64,000 bases of DNA from Spinellus fusiger (taxonomy: Eukaryota; Mucoromycota; Mucoromycetes; Mucorales; Phycomycetaceae), in NCBI GenBank assembly GCA_025094145.1, contig JALLLS010000055.1, forward strand, positions 124,001 through 188,000. The letters are read 5' to 3'. Under the pieces are notes generated by a model, which saw only the letters and a program-made list of their open reading frames with translations, ran no database searches and was not told where the DNA came from. The translations under genes were made by a program, and so were the position numbers. Positions 50,863 to 63,972 of the stretch are shown piece by piece; positions within the stretch are counted from its first letter, which is position 1, and the number at the start of each line of letters is the position of its first letter.

Positions 50863-51950
50863 ATGGTCAAAACAACAATTATTGCACGCTTGTCAGATGG
50901 ACTTCCTCTTGCTGCCAGTATGGATGATGAGCAGGTAGAGACCCTAACTAAGCCATGTTGACTGTCTGTCCGTCAATGAAAAAGAAAAAGATAAAAAGTA
51001 GACTGAATCGTTCTCTGATTAGATAGAAACAGAGCTGGTAGAATACAAAGGACAAGCAAAAAGCATCTTTAAACGCCTCAATGTGAACTCTGAACCGAGA
51101 TGTTCTATAGACTCCAATGCCTATCAATTCCAGTGAGTAAGCAAATCTATTTATCTATAGAGATGGACAGATCCCATCGATCTATCCATAGACAAAGAAA
51201 CGAGAGTCATTGATAGACCTCTACAACCCACCCACCCACCTATCTATGTATCTACCTGCATAAAAACACGACTAGCTACATCATCGAAGGAAGTGTATGC
51301 TATCTCTGCATATGCGACAAATCTTATCCCCGGAAACTCGCCTTTAGCTATCTCGAAGAATTGGCCAAGGAATTCAATATGAGTTATGGCAATGAAGTAG
51401 AGAAAATGGGACTGAGACCCTATGCCTTTGTGAAATTCGGTAAGCTTGTATTCCAAGGAAGCATGCACACGGATCTGTGGACTTAGTGTAGGGATGATTA
51501 GATACGTTTATGCAAAAGACGAAGCGTATTTACCAAGACACCCGAACACAGCACAATCTTACAAAGCTCAATGAGGATCTGCAGGATGTTACCCGTATTA
51601 TGACCAAGAACATGGAAGACTTGCTGTGGAGAGGCGACAGTTTAGACCGTAAGTAGAGAGTTCTTTTCTTCCCCCTCTTTCCTTCTCTTTTTGTGGGTGG
51701 GTGAATAGACAGAGACACCAAGACACTAAGAATACTAAACTTGGAGAATACTGATGTCTGTGTTTATTGGGGTGGAAAACTACTACTAGGCATGAGTCAC
51801 ATTTCAGGTGAACTCAAGGACAGCGCCAAAATGTTCAAGGACAAAGCACGCCATTTGAACCTACAAGCCCTCTATCGAAAATATGGACCTCCTGCCATTA
51901 TTGTTTTGTTTATCATGTTTGTATTGACTGTAAGATACTACTGGTATTGA
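50863..51950 (+). CDS. SEC22: R-SNARE SEC22
   Basis: Vesicle SNARE for ER-Golgi transport. Five exons: 50863-50934, 51023-51132, 51276-51439, 51502-51648, 51790-51950; 217 residues, the family's usual length. The longin domain starts MVKTTIIARLSDGLPLAAS and includes HYIIEGSVCYLCICDKSYP and KLAFSYLEELAKEF. The SNARE helix starts near QDTRTQHNLTKLNEDLQDVT and carries the zero-layer arginine in DLLWRGDSLDRM. A C-terminal anchor PPAIIVLFIMFVLTVRYYWY follows. All splice phases agree. Confidence 0.95.
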
Positions 51951-52374
51951 TGATGTACATGTGGGTTGATAACATGAGAGGAGGGTACACCCCATCATTT
52001 GAACGAGGCAATGGAAATAATAATAATAATACACTGTGGTAATAAAATATAAAAACAAAAACAAAAACAAAAGAGAGATCTACTCTAAGGAACTACTCTG
52101 ACCATCTCAGAGAGATGTTAGTGATAAGAGTGAATAAGACGTTTCTACCTATTCTCTACTGTACAATGGTCTATGGATGGGAAGTGATGAGTAGAACCAA
52201 GTAGGTTAGGAAGAGATTGACAAGCATGGGTTTATGTGACTGGATAGGCTTTGAGAAATCCCATGTTGAAATGCATAAGAGAGGAGAATGCCAAGCTATG
52301 TTTGTCTTTATTTTTCCCTCGTTCTGTCTGTCTTTTCTGTCTTTCTCTTTCTCTCTCTCTTTAATAGAGTAGGA
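51951..52374. other. Intergenic SEC22 to YAK1
   Basis: Contains AATAAT and AAAAAC runs after SEC22 and a CT-rich leader immediately before YAK1. No gene. Confidence 0.55.
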
Positions 52375-54774
52375 ATGGATGCTGATATGTCTCTCCATTC
52401 TCTTACGATTACTCAGTGTTCTCCCATAAACATAGACACGAAGAATCATTCTCCAGAAAATGAGGCTTCTTTACATAGAACAACAGCACTCTCAGTAGAA
52501 ACCACCCAAACTACACGTCATGATACAGCCCTCTATAATTCCACAGTCTATCCAGTCTTCAATCTTACACATAATACTTCAAGACAATCTTCAAATGCTA
52601 TCTCGAGTAACGGAGACAGTACACACAAAAGTGCCTTTTATAAACTATCAAAAAGTATAGAACAGACAAATGAAGTGCCTTCAATTTTCATGATGTCTCA
52701 TCGAATACCTAAACCCCCTTGGCTACCAGAAGAATGGAAGTGTGGAGTAATGCATACCAAAGATAGACAGAATGCTCGTAAATCATTCAGCACTGGTAAA
52801 CATGTAAGGTTATGTCTTGATAGTATGGACTCATATATATCCTCCAATAATCATACCTTATTGTATTGTATAATAGTGCTTGAAGCAACTGACAGTAGAT
52901 ATTTGCCAAACATTTGCACGTCGAAGCTCACTCTTTTGTTACGACCGGTCTAAAAATATACGGCGTATCCTCACATATCCCTATGAACCTACAGCTGAAA
53001 ATGAATGGGATAACCTCAATAATAATCTTATTCTCTGTGTGGGAGACATCATAGGCAGTGAAGAAGTTGGACAGTAAGTAAAGTGCTTCATTTCTCTTTT
53101 AATTCACTGGACTACTTCTCTTATCCATTGGGTAGGTACTATGTTATGAATATTCTTGGTGTAGGCACATTTGGACAAGTTTTCAAGTGTAGAGATATGG
53201 CTACAGATAGACTGGTGGGTGTAAAAGTGATCAAAAACATAACGAGCTTTTCAAAACAAAGTATTATGGAAATTGAGATTCTGAATTATGTAAGTGTATC
53301 TTTAACAGAAAAAGAACGGCAATAGTAGGGAGTATTAATGACTGGACTATAGTTAAAAGTAGCACGTGATCCTCATGATAAGCATCATATTGTTCGATTG
53401 CAAAACTCTTTCAAATACAAGAATCATGTTTGTATTGTGTTTGAACTACTTTCAATCAACCTTTATGAGTTTATGAAGAAAGATAATCACACTGGATTGG
53501 CGATGAACACTGTTGCTTATATGGCACAACAATTGCTTGATGCTCTATGTGTATTGAAAAGTGCAAGAGTCATTCATGCTGATCTGAAGCCTGAAAACAT
53601 CTTGTTAAAAAGGTACCTATAATAATTAAGAGGGAAAACACAGTGTGTGTGTATCTATATCTATCTATCTATCTATCTATCTATCTACATCTGTTGATAC
53701 AAAATATAATTATCTGTTGTAGACTAAACTCCAATGAACTCAAAGTGATTGACTTTGGTTCTTCTTTTTATGAGAAAGAGCGCCTTCATGCCTATATACA
53801 ATCCAGGTTTTACCGGTCTCCCGAAGTACTTTTGGGATTGAAATATACAACTGCTATGGATATGTGGTCTTTTGGCTGTATTATTGCTGAGCTATATCTT
53901 GGTACTCCTTTGTTTCCAGGACAGTCAGAATACAACCAAATAGAACTTATCATAAACACTATTGGGTATGATTCCTTTGATTCCACCATGGCCTACATGA
54001 AATTAAATCCTTCTTTCTTTTTCCACATAGACTGCCACCTGAAAGTATGATAAAAAAAGGAAAGAAAGGAAGAATTTATTTTAATCATCACAACGGCGCA
54101 TATACACTGAAAAGTGTTGACGAGTACTGCATAAGCATCAATGACACCAAAGAAAAGTTAGTTCAGAGATACCATCGTACAAAACTTCTTGAGAAATTGA
54201 TTCTCATGTGTGGAAGAGACATTAAGAATGACCAAGATGAAAGGCAAAACGATGGTTAGATTGACACAACCCAAGGCAATTGTACTGATTGGTTTTTCTT
54301 ATTACTCTTCTCTCTCTCTCTCTCTCTGTAGATATGCTAGGGAAAATATTCCTACTGGATTTCTTGGAAAAATCACTCACTATAGACCCTGATCAACGAC
54401 ATACACCTGAACAGGCATTAAAACATCCTTTTATTAAAAGATATTCAATGCCTCAGACATGTACTCAGCTGAACTGTAAAGAAACCAACACAGAAGGGTG
54501 CTCTCTGTCTTTATCTGATCGGCTCAGAGATAGCCCAGATCGCCTTTATCCAATAGTAGACATGGATAGGAAGCAAGAGAATCAGATGAGCAATAAGAAG
54601 AGAACCCTCAAGATATGTTGCTCTCCACCCATCAGTCCAGTAGCAGACACCAACAACGAAGAATTTACATTTGGTGTTTCAAGTGCTGTGGATCTACCTT
54701 TAAAAACTAGTGGAAAACAAAAGATACATCACAAATCTATGCATAGTCCCAGTTCCTCTACTTTTTTCTTTTAG
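52375..54774 (+). CDS. YAK1: DYRK-family protein kinase YAK1
   Basis: Growth-restraining kinase of the DYRK family, antagonist of the Ras/PKA pathway in yeast. Seven exons: 52375-52795, 52896-53073, 53136-53289, 53353-53612, 53723-53965, 54031-54254, 54332-54774; 640 residues (yeast 807). The N-terminus is Ser/Thr-rich. The Yak1-specific pre-kinase block includes [10 protein letters not shown] and [13 protein letters not shown]. The kinase domain (about 200-525) has GVGTFGQV, lysine in [35 protein letters not shown], the tyrosine-activation loop [30 protein letters not shown] and [18 protein letters not shown] replaces the usual HCDLKPEN; the catalytic Asp is kept. The tail is Ser-rich. Confidence 0.92.
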
Positions 54775-57700
54775 GCTAGTCATAAGAATGTTACTTATAT
54801 ATTTATATAAATATATTAAGTCTTTAAATATATCTTATTATAATGCTTGTTATAAGTTTTAAAGTGTCTTTTTATTATTATTATTTCTGCTCGTCATCAT
54901 GAATATGGCACTGAAATGATTAAAACGACTTGGTCCCTAATAATGTATCTACTGATGACACATAGAGTATAGTGTCTCCATGGTGATTATTTGTGACTCA
55001 TCAACTGATTTATTACTGCTAATACCCATTCAAGTTAAAGACTTTGACTTTTATGTGGCGTGATATTATCTCTCATTTTGTAATTTTAAATTTTAAATTC
55101 ATGAGATATATACTCTAAGCATACTAATTTTAGTCATCTGCTTAACATCATAAAAGACTAGACATATCTATAGTATACATTCTCATCATTATTATTGTTC
55201 ATTCCAAGGCCAAAAACTGGCAAAAGTTTTTTACCATCTCATCTCATTCAGTTACTAGACTGTCCTTAAGATGAATCGGATTATTTTATTAGGTACAGGG
55301 GTTTATTTTACAATTAGACGATGATAAAAATGAATTGAACTATTTTAAAAAATTGATTGGATGATCGTGAATATTATTATTTTAGGTACTGTCCATAGTA
55401 AAACTAGACATTATAACTTTTTTAGATCGCTTGTTTGTACTGTGGGCTGCCATCAGTCATTCAGCCAAGGCTCCATCGATACATGAAGTAGAGAAGGAAG
55501 AAAATAAACAGAAAAAGTTTTGGACTTTTTCTTAGTTCTGGAGTATAGTATGCATATTGGCGGTCATCTTTACTTTAGAGTGGATGGATCAAGATATGCT
55601 TGGAAGATGAATACGTATGAGAGACTAATTAATCGTGTTCACTAGATCTTGCAAAAATAAAATAACTATTCAGACTTCTGGCTAGTATAACAAAGGAGGT
55701 CTAGATTTTCATTCTTCTGATAAGATTGGTACCTAAAGAACTTGCTATAATCTCCTAATAATAATAATAAAGAACAAATAGATTTATAAAATATAGGTAT
55801 AATTGCAAGTAAAACTATAAAATAAGAATGACTAGAATTACGATAGGTTTCATTTTCATTTTTCTTTAGACAATACGTTATAATCCAATGTCTTGTGATT
55901 TTAAAGATTCGTAGTGCAAAAGCAATCCTCTTGAAACAATAGAATTACTTATGTAAATGTGGTAAGCACTTTTAGCAATGGCGTGATATAGAATAGCGAA
56001 CACTCCCATACACATGGAGGACTAGTAGAAGAATACAAATCAATTGAGATCTCTTGACTATTTCTACTTTGAATTAAGAGCTTTCCTTCTTGGTGTATCA
56101 GTTTGACTTTCTTGTCTGGAACATCATAGGCTCGGGCATTGCATTGTTGGTCTGGGGTCTATTTGTTGCTATCAATAAACCTTTCTTTAGGATTTATTCG
56201 TCCAAGCATCGTTCCTTCCTTCTTCTCGTTATTACTAACAAAGTAAACATCCTGATGGTGAGAGACATATTTATAATATAAACTTATTATTTTATCAGAA
56301 TAATAATTTATCATTTTATTGATAGTGTTCAAAAAATAATAATTATAAAACTTCCTTATATAATCAATAAATAGTTAATCTATCTGTTTGACACATTAGA
56401 CTCTATGAAATTACAAAAACAAATTCTCCAAAATTATAGAAAGGATACTTCTGCACACTTAAATATACCAGGGATAGAATACTTCTTAATTTGCAATAAC
56501 ACTACACCTTAATCTAATACTGTCCTAGCATCATTTATTTTGTTCCAGAAAAGTAGATGGTGTCTTATCTCTCTATTCTATTCCATGAAAAGATATTATA
56601 CTGCCGGTATAATAACGTAGATATGTAATAATATCCGACCCAAGAAGTTTTGCTGACTATGTGTTGAAGGAATGTTCTTCCGCTTTACCTTCTCTCTCTC
56701 TCTTTCTTTCATTGACCAAAATTACAATGGTCTAAATAATGTAAGATGAAATAATAAATATAAAAAACAATAAAGCCTCAAGTTTTCTATTAGCACCAAT
56801 ACTCAATTAAGCAGCTTAATTTTTTAGTAGGGCTATTAAATTCTTAAGTCAACCTATTTAGTCAGCTGATTTAGCGGACGATTATAAAATAACTTATTTG
56901 AAATGAGTGAATATTCACTATAAAAAATTGTAACAACATTTTGAGTGCGGGTAGAAAGGAAATTTATACCAGAAAAATCCTCCAAATGATATTAGAAAAA
57001 TAAGAAAAAGCCAAGACATGGAGAAAAGAAAGTATAGAACTGTGGATATTGCATGCACATTTCTATGTATAGTAAAATAGACCATTTAAAGTGCTAAACT
57101 ATACTACTGGAATGGATGTAACCATTTGGGGCTGTTTTCTGTAAAGGTAGAACATGAAAGAGAAATAAGTAATTTTTCATTCTTACAAAAGAAAAAGAAA
57201 AGAAAAGAAAAAAGAAAAATCAAATCAAGCCTTTGACGTGCTTTTAGAGTAAACTTGCCACGTTCTCGGGTCAATTTATTACATGTTAATTACTTTAATT
57301 AAATAATCAATTCAGTTACAAGCAATGTTTGTTGTATTACCTCTATACCAACAAATTAAGTCAATAGAACTTATATGATGAGTATGACTACAAACAATAA
57401 ACCTGCTTCATCTTTACTTTATTATAGATGAGCTATGTCTACAGTAGATACTGTATAAGAAAATGAAGAAAATGAAGAAGAGGAAGAAGAGGAAGAAAAT
57501 GTGAAATTATTCTTTAGACAAAATAAACTAAGTCAAAGTTCTCATTAACATTTGAATTTTCTTAGTCTCTAATTTCGGGCTTACCCTTGTAATTTTTATA
57601 TTTGATTATAATTACAAATGAGTATAATATCAAATTACACCTAGGAGGTGACATTGAGAAACAAACACAAAGTGACCAATGTAACCAATGGAGTGGACTT

Positions 57701-58475
57701 TCATTGTAACAGTACAAATAGGATTGGATTTTGAACGACATGATTAATAAAACTTTTTATATATATAAAAAAAATGATTCTTTTGTGGCCATTAACAATT
57801 GATACTTTCAAAAAGACTAATATAAAAGAGACCGAATCCAAGAGTAACTACAGGCACTTGATTGGTAGCTTAGCATTCATACTATAAGCAAGAAAAAGAA
57901 AAAGAAAAAGAAAGTGGAATCACTCGCTCCACGATTATTGTTGATAGAAAAATAAAGAGAAGAGGGAGTACTGTATTGAGTTGAATAAATCCACCCGTTA
58001 AAAGTCTAGCCCTTGTCTTTAAAGGACTAAAGGTCCAGACACATTAGCAAATGTCTAACTTTGTTTATCCCAGTCAATTGATAAATGCCTTTTTATTTTA
58101 TATAGAATAATAAAAATATTTTATGCAGTCTGATTATATCACATAGGGAAAATAAAGTCATTCTCTTTTTTTTTCGTATTCTATTGTAAAAATGAATTCT
58201 ACTTATTATATTATAATGCAAAAATAAATAAATAAATAAAAAGATAGATTAGCATTAGATAGCAGAGTTTTTATACAGATTAAAAAAAAAGATTATAATT
58301 AGTTTAAAGCTGTGTGATTAAATCTATATCACAAACTTTTCCTTGGGTCACATCTATGGTAGAGTACCAAGTAAGATAGGAAAAACTCTCCTGTACCATA
58401 AGAACAGTAAGTTTCTGAGCAAGTACCACAGAAAATATAAGTTAGAGATGAGTTTAGTAATAGAATATTTACTCT
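54775..58475. other. 3.7-kb intergenic region between convergent YAK1 and SANT-WD40 genes
   Basis: AT-rich with no supported gene. A hydrophobic frame at 56090-56281 (QFDFLVWNIIGSGIALLVWG) could be a relic of a membrane protein but has no partner exons. A Tc1-like trace lies near 57110. Microsatellites occur at about 57465-57500 (GAA) and 57890-57915 (AAAAG). Confidence 0.5.
56930..57180. mobile_element. Possible Tc1 transposase trace
   Basis: Around 57112-57150 the plus strand reads GMDVTIWGCFL, close to the Tc1 motif (S/D)-V-M-V-W-G-C-F that precedes the second catalytic Asp. Surrounding frames are ruined and no ends were found. Weak evidence. Confidence 0.3.
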
Positions 58476-61400
58476 TTATATAGTCCATATTTGGACATAG
58501 CCACCAGCACCAGAAACACCAGCTGCAATAGCCATAGCATTTTCATCCACTGCCAAACTAGTAATATCATTTTTGGCATGATATGCCTTGAGTAGTTTGC
58601 CATTTGCTGAAATGTCCCAAAGTTTGACCTAAATAATATAGATAAATAGATAAATATACAAATATACTTCTTAATGAGGATATTCTACCATGCCATCTCC
58701 TCCACTTGTTATCAGGGTATTATTGCTAGATAGCCAATGTATACCCGATATACCCATGTCCACTTCATGTGCAGTTCGAAAAGTATAGCTTGGTACTAGC
58801 CATAGAAATGATTGAGATATCTCTCACTGTAATGATCAATAATTACCATGGGAGAAGCGAAAAATGGGTTGATTCGGAAATCTGATATCAATGACTGCAA
58901 CTTCATTCAATGTATTTCCAGAAGCAGCATAGTTTGAGCAAGGACTGTAAGATGGTGAGATGGTGAGATGGTGAGATGGTAAGATGGTAAGATAGTAAAT
59001 AAATGAAAAACACTATAATTATCTGCTCTGTAGTTATAGTATTACCTGTAAGCAACTACATTGACATCCAAATGACCCGTTCTTGAAGAAATAACAGGAG
59101 TAGGTCTACGGTATTCATGAATATGTAAAAGCCCATCTCCTGTAGTATCGTCTGATGCGCCATAATTTCCAGTAACAAAGCGCCTTCCTAGTAGATTCAG
59201 TTCAGCCAACATTATACCATAAAGGATGCACAAACCTACCATCCTGGGAAAGTGCTAATGCACTAACAGCGCCACCCTTAGTTTTAAATCCAAAGTTGTA
59301 GCTTTCTTTTACCATTGCAGTGTTGACATCAAAACCTTGTATCTACAACAAAAAGGTAAAGTATTTTTCTAATGGAAAATAAAAAATAAAAAATAAAAAA
59401 TAAAAAGGGAAAAGGAAAAAGGAAAAGAAATGGCATTGAATCTTACCATACCAGGACAGTCGAGATGAGTATTCTTCACTCCAGCAAAAAGTAAATTGCT
59501 CGAAGCAAAGTGTCCAAATTCAATGCACTCAATGGCTGGTCTGAGCATATTTTCGTGATGAAGAATACATAAAGCACCTGTGCCTTCTGTTCCTTTTTTA
59601 TTTACGTGCCATATAACAGCATCCCCATCTTCCGACCCGGTAGCAAGAATATTACTTTCCCACTCTTGCTTAACAGCAATTTGATTAATCTTTTTGGAGT
59701 GGTATTCTATTAGGTTACTATTGTTAATGGGGATCACTTTTATCTGTCTACTGTCTGTATAGTCTATCCATTCATCAATCTACATATGATTTACTTGCCT
59801 AGCTTGGATAAGAATGTTCCAGTCTCAGCACACCACACCATTGCCCGATTGTCGTAAGATGCTGAAAATACCAACTTGTGATCCGTAGACACTTTAACAT
59901 CACTCACTGTTGTCCAGTAATCTATAGACTATGAAAACTCCTTTCATAAGAATAAGCCTTACCTTGCATTGAAGTATCTGGCTGTCGTATAGGTGTATTA
60001 TGACCAGGCAAACATTGAACAGTTTCTGATGATTGTGACCAGAGCCTCAAATTACCAGGCATGTTGTATTCTACTTGGGCATCACATGTAGATCCAGCAG
60101 CTATTTTGAGTGTATTTGTTTTGGGGTTTTGAAAGATACCCAAAGAAAATACATCCCCACTTCCTTCACCAAAAGTATATGCTGTTTTAAGACTGCACCA
60201 TGAGGCAATGTCCAGAGTTCTTTGAGAAGCAGTCTGAGATAGCTTATCTTCCAATAGTAAAGACCGAAATGAGCCAGATATACTTTTTCCTAGTCAATGT
60301 TAAACCAGCATCTTATACTTTATCCCTTACTTGCTGGACGTTTGATCATGACAGGGTGTGTATGAAGCGCATAGGTTTCTTCTCTGTAGTTGGTCCAGAA
60401 ATACTGACAATCTGATACCGTTCTTCCTGGTACCTTCATAGGGATACTATTCCAATCAAGATGTGCAATGTTTTTCTTTGAACGTAGTTTTGGTTCTATT
60501 AAAGAAATCAGTATATTCTTCTCACTCTCTGTGAATGGCCAATGGATAATATCCCCCACTTCAAATTGTGACCAGTCCTCCCAGTTGGAATCACTCCATA
60601 GCTCAGAAGGTATATACGGTTTTGCCAATGGTATGTCTGATATTGCATTTTTTGAAGGGCTTTTGGTGACAATTGGCTGTCGTGTTCGACTATTACGTGT
60701 GAATTTAGTGGGTATGATATCAGGAGAGACATCATCAGATACACAAAATGGCCCAATAGAGTCAAGGTAGGCGTCGAGTCTATCAAGCACCTCTCTTTTT
60801 GTCATGTTCTGAGGAATATATGTAGTGACAGGTTTCTGTATTATTCTATTATCGCTGTGGGCCTATGAATATATACATTGTTGAGCAGGCTTTAATGACA
60901 ATAAACAATTGACTTACGCGCTTCTTTAGTGATGTATTCAATTGGCTAATATAACCCCAACTCTTTTTCTTACGGATAACCTTCTTCTGTGGCTCCAGTG
61001 CTACTTGGCTAAATAACAATGGCAGGGTATGTGGTAGACGGAATGGAAGTGGTTCTGGTGTCTTTTCCGTGTATTGTTCCCATGCCTCTGCTTCTGAGCA
61101 TGACTCATTTACTGTATACTTTGTAGTAACTTTGGTAAGATCAATGTTAGTATCAGATATAATTACTGTTGAATATCTACCAGAGGCTACAGGAGATGAA
61201 CTTCTTCTAGATAGTGAGTCCATGTCCATGTCCATGTCTATATCTATATCCATATCCATATCCATATCTTTTAGCTCAATCAAAGGTTGGTTTAAATACG
61301 GTAAGTTATTGTCTTGGCTGATTGTCTTTTTATCATAAGCAAAGGGTGGAGAATAGCTTCTAATGAACTCAGTTATGATGTTATCTTCTGAAATGACCAT

Positions 61401-61964
61401 AAAGTCTTCTGTTTCTGAACCTGTTTCTTGTGTTTTCGCCCAAGGTTTCTCTTTTCTCTTTTCTTCTTCTTCCTCCTCCTCCTCTTCTTCATGAGTGTTG
61501 GTATTGTCCGCAGACTCGGTGTCAGAGTCAAGTACAATCGCGTTCGTTATGTCGGTGCCTCTCATATCTGATATAGTTTCGACTCTAGTATCTCCTGTGA
61601 AAACAGAGGACATATCCTCCTCCTCCTCCTCTTCTTCTTCCTCCTCCTCCTCTTCTTCTTCTTCCTCCTCCTCCTCATTCTCATTCTCATTCTCATTTTC
61701 TTCTTCCTCATCACTAACAATGTGTATGATATCGTCTTTTGCGGGCAAACTTGAATAGGTCGTAGTGGTGTTTGGAAGAGATGAGACAGAAGTATGAAAT
61801 GTAGGAAAAGAATGTCGTGTGTTTTTATGGGTGTGTGTTTTTTCCATCCTCTCCTTTTTAAAACTACTGGATGGTCCGTCCTCACTTAGTCTCTCCCGGA
61901 TTGACATATGATATCTGGTAAAAACCGTTTTAAAGCGTCCAAGATATGCTTCTTGATTTTCCAT
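58476..61964 (-). CDS. SANT/Myb-like plus WD40-repeat nuclear protein
   Basis: Ten minus-strand exons: 61964-60918, 60862-60331, 60289-59963, 59921-59795, 59747-59447, 59342-59240, 59187-59046, 58944-58847, 58795-58689, 58628-58476; 978 residues with all phases consistent. The N-terminal 350 residues are disordered and very acidic, with a long Glu run and an MDMDID repeat. A SANT/Myb-like domain follows at about 425-490: HWPFTESEKNILISLIEPKL, then VPGRTVSDCQYFWTNY. From about 545 to the end, WD40 blades can be seen: GNLRLW, VFSASYDNRAMVW, LATGSEDGDAVIWHV, GLLHIHEY, NTLITSGGDGMVKLWDI and GGYVQIWTI. The combination suggests a chromatin or transcription-linked scaffold. I do not recognise a named orthologue. 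The WD40 part could resemble a nucleoporin-type propeller. Confidence 0.85.
61600..61720 (-). repeat. GAG/GAA tract coding poly-Glu
   Basis: Coding triplet repeat giving an acidic run preceded by NENENE; part of the SANT-WD40 gene. Confidence 0.85.
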
Positions 61965-62265
61965 AGTATATACAGGTTTTTGAATTTCGGAAAGAAAGCA
62001 GACAAGAAAACAAAGTCAGCTCAAAGATGTGAACAGTGCAGAATAGATCAGAACAAAAAAAAAAAAAACAGAACAGAACAGAATAAGGCAGTGCCAAAGA
62101 ATAAATGAGCTTTTTTTTTGTTGCTGACTTCTAACAAGACAAGAGAGAAGGAAAGGGGAAAAGGACAAGTGGACCACAGTCGGAGATTCACTGTTTTGTG
62201 CATAATAGGTCCAAGCCACTCTCATAAGAGTTTCCTCAGCACACAAGCCACGGAGATAACAAGTC

Positions 62266-62447
62266 TCACTTCAAGGTAGCAAGTATGAATTCTCGGGCAT
62301 CCTTCATGTTCAATTGCTTACCAAGAATCACAAGTACATTCAAGAGAAAGAGGTGCCTATTTTCTATTGAAGAAATACTCAATTTTGAACTCATTGAACA
62401 TTCAAAAACGACAAAAACAAGTCTGTAAGAGTTCAATCGACATCTAT
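62266..62447 (-). CDS. Possible terminal exon of an unidentified gene
   Basis: Open minus-strand frame ending HLFLLNVLVILGKQLNMKDA and REFILATLK before TGA. Amphipathic and protein-like compared with its surroundings, with AG acceptors near 62391 and 62447. Family not recognised; no upstream exon was found. Confidence 0.3.
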
Positions 62448-63563
62448 TTTTATAAACTAAAGAAAAAAGGAAGAAAAAACGACAAACAGACAAAGCTTCC
62501 CCACACTATACATTCAGAAAACCTACTTCAGTGTACATACGATAGAAGGGTCGTATATTTCCGATACAGGAATAATATAAGCACAAAAAATAGTAGAGGT
62601 ACAAAAAATAGTAGGGCAGCGGAAGTACGTTTCTTCCCCTTTTCCATCTTTGCGTATAAATTTGGTATAGGCCGTAGTAACAATACCCATTTCCATTTTC
62701 AAACTATTTCCAATATAAAATCTAAAAGGAAAAAAAAAGCTAATCTTTGGACACTTTTGTTTCAGCTCTTTAGTCTTACAAGCAATAATAGATTTAAGAT
62801 AGAGTTAGAATTAGAATTTCCAGAAGACTCACTAATGGAATAAACAAATTATTATACACAAGCCAATGCATGTCTGTCTAAATAATTAATCTAATTAATC
62901 TAATTAATGACATTGATTACGCTAATACTGGATACCAAACCAAGTAAATAGACGTGTTTTTCGCAGAAAAAAAAGAGGAAACCCATCCATCATGCCAGTA
63001 AAAAGATTATTTACGCAAACAGATTAAATTGTAAATGAGGTTTTGTTTTATAAGGTGATATAGAATGAAGTCAATTTATGTTTAAGCTTAAATAGTGTGC
63101 ATAATGAAGAAATAGGGGATATAATAAAATATGAAAATATGAAGGTTACAAATGTATGCATCTAAACAATGGGTATACGCCAAGGATCATAAAAAGAACA
63201 GAAAAAAATATATTTCTAAAAGTACAAGTATATCATTCCACTTTTTCAATATCAAAGCGCAAATATAGATGTCGTGTAAATAACAATAAAAAAACAACGA
63301 TAGATCAATGCATAAATAAATTCAAACAAAGTGAAATTCAGACATAAGCCATATTAGGCAGGATAGTCATTGTCCGTGAGGCGATGGAGACGGAATACGA
63401 ATGCAGTAGGGATATATCATGATGTAGGTTGACGAGAGATGCTGGCTGAAGTGTTGTAAAGATGTATCATATAACAAAATAACAAAATAAAAAGATGCTG
63501 AGGTTCGTCTGTTTGTATAAATAAAATAGAAAGCGAGATGAGCAGCAATCAACACAGAGTGAA

Positions 63564-63746
63564 TTATGCATAAAATGGACAATCAGATGAAGCATGTTTT
63601 TTTGAGCCACAGAAGTAGCAGATTTTTCCGTCTGTTGTCTTTGTGGTGATAAGCTCTCGATCATGTAGAGTTGGCAAATTCGATAGGGTCTTATGGTGAT
63701 AACAGGGCATGATGTATTGTATATATTTGTATATATAAAAAGGGCT
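63564..63746 (-). CDS. Frame with a CCHC zinc-knuckle motif, unassigned
   Basis: A 60-codon minus-strand frame ends in DGKICYFCGSKKHASSDCPF: C-x2-C-x4-H-x4-C at 63579-63620, the exact spacing of a zinc knuckle, followed by a stop after three more codons. Such knuckles occur in RNA-binding proteins and retroelement Gag. No start codon or upstream exon is clear. Could be the last exon of a gene to the right. Confidence 0.35.
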   Translation of the reverse strand, partial: SPFYIYKYIQYIMPCYHHKTLSNLPTLHDRELITTKTTDGKICYFCGSKKHASSDCPFYA

Positions 63747-63972
63747 TTAAGGTACCGTAAAAAAGGGGGCTTAACTTGATGGTCAAAAGTACAAGAAAAA
63801 AAAGAAAAAGTAAACAAATCCACTATTTATACAAAAAATAAATAGGCGGTATAAGCTATAGAGCTGCTGAGCAGGAAAGGATGGATGAAGTTGGCAAGAC
63901 AGTAATTGCTTTTATAGAACTGAGGAGATTATAGGAAAAGTGAAAGTACACTGTGTAACAACAGCTCACTTG

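Noticed and set aside
62367..62843. 158-codon plus-strand frame
   Set aside because: Lys/Asn/Ser-rich AT-driven frame with no motif. It overlaps a more protein-like minus-strand fragment, itself uncertain.
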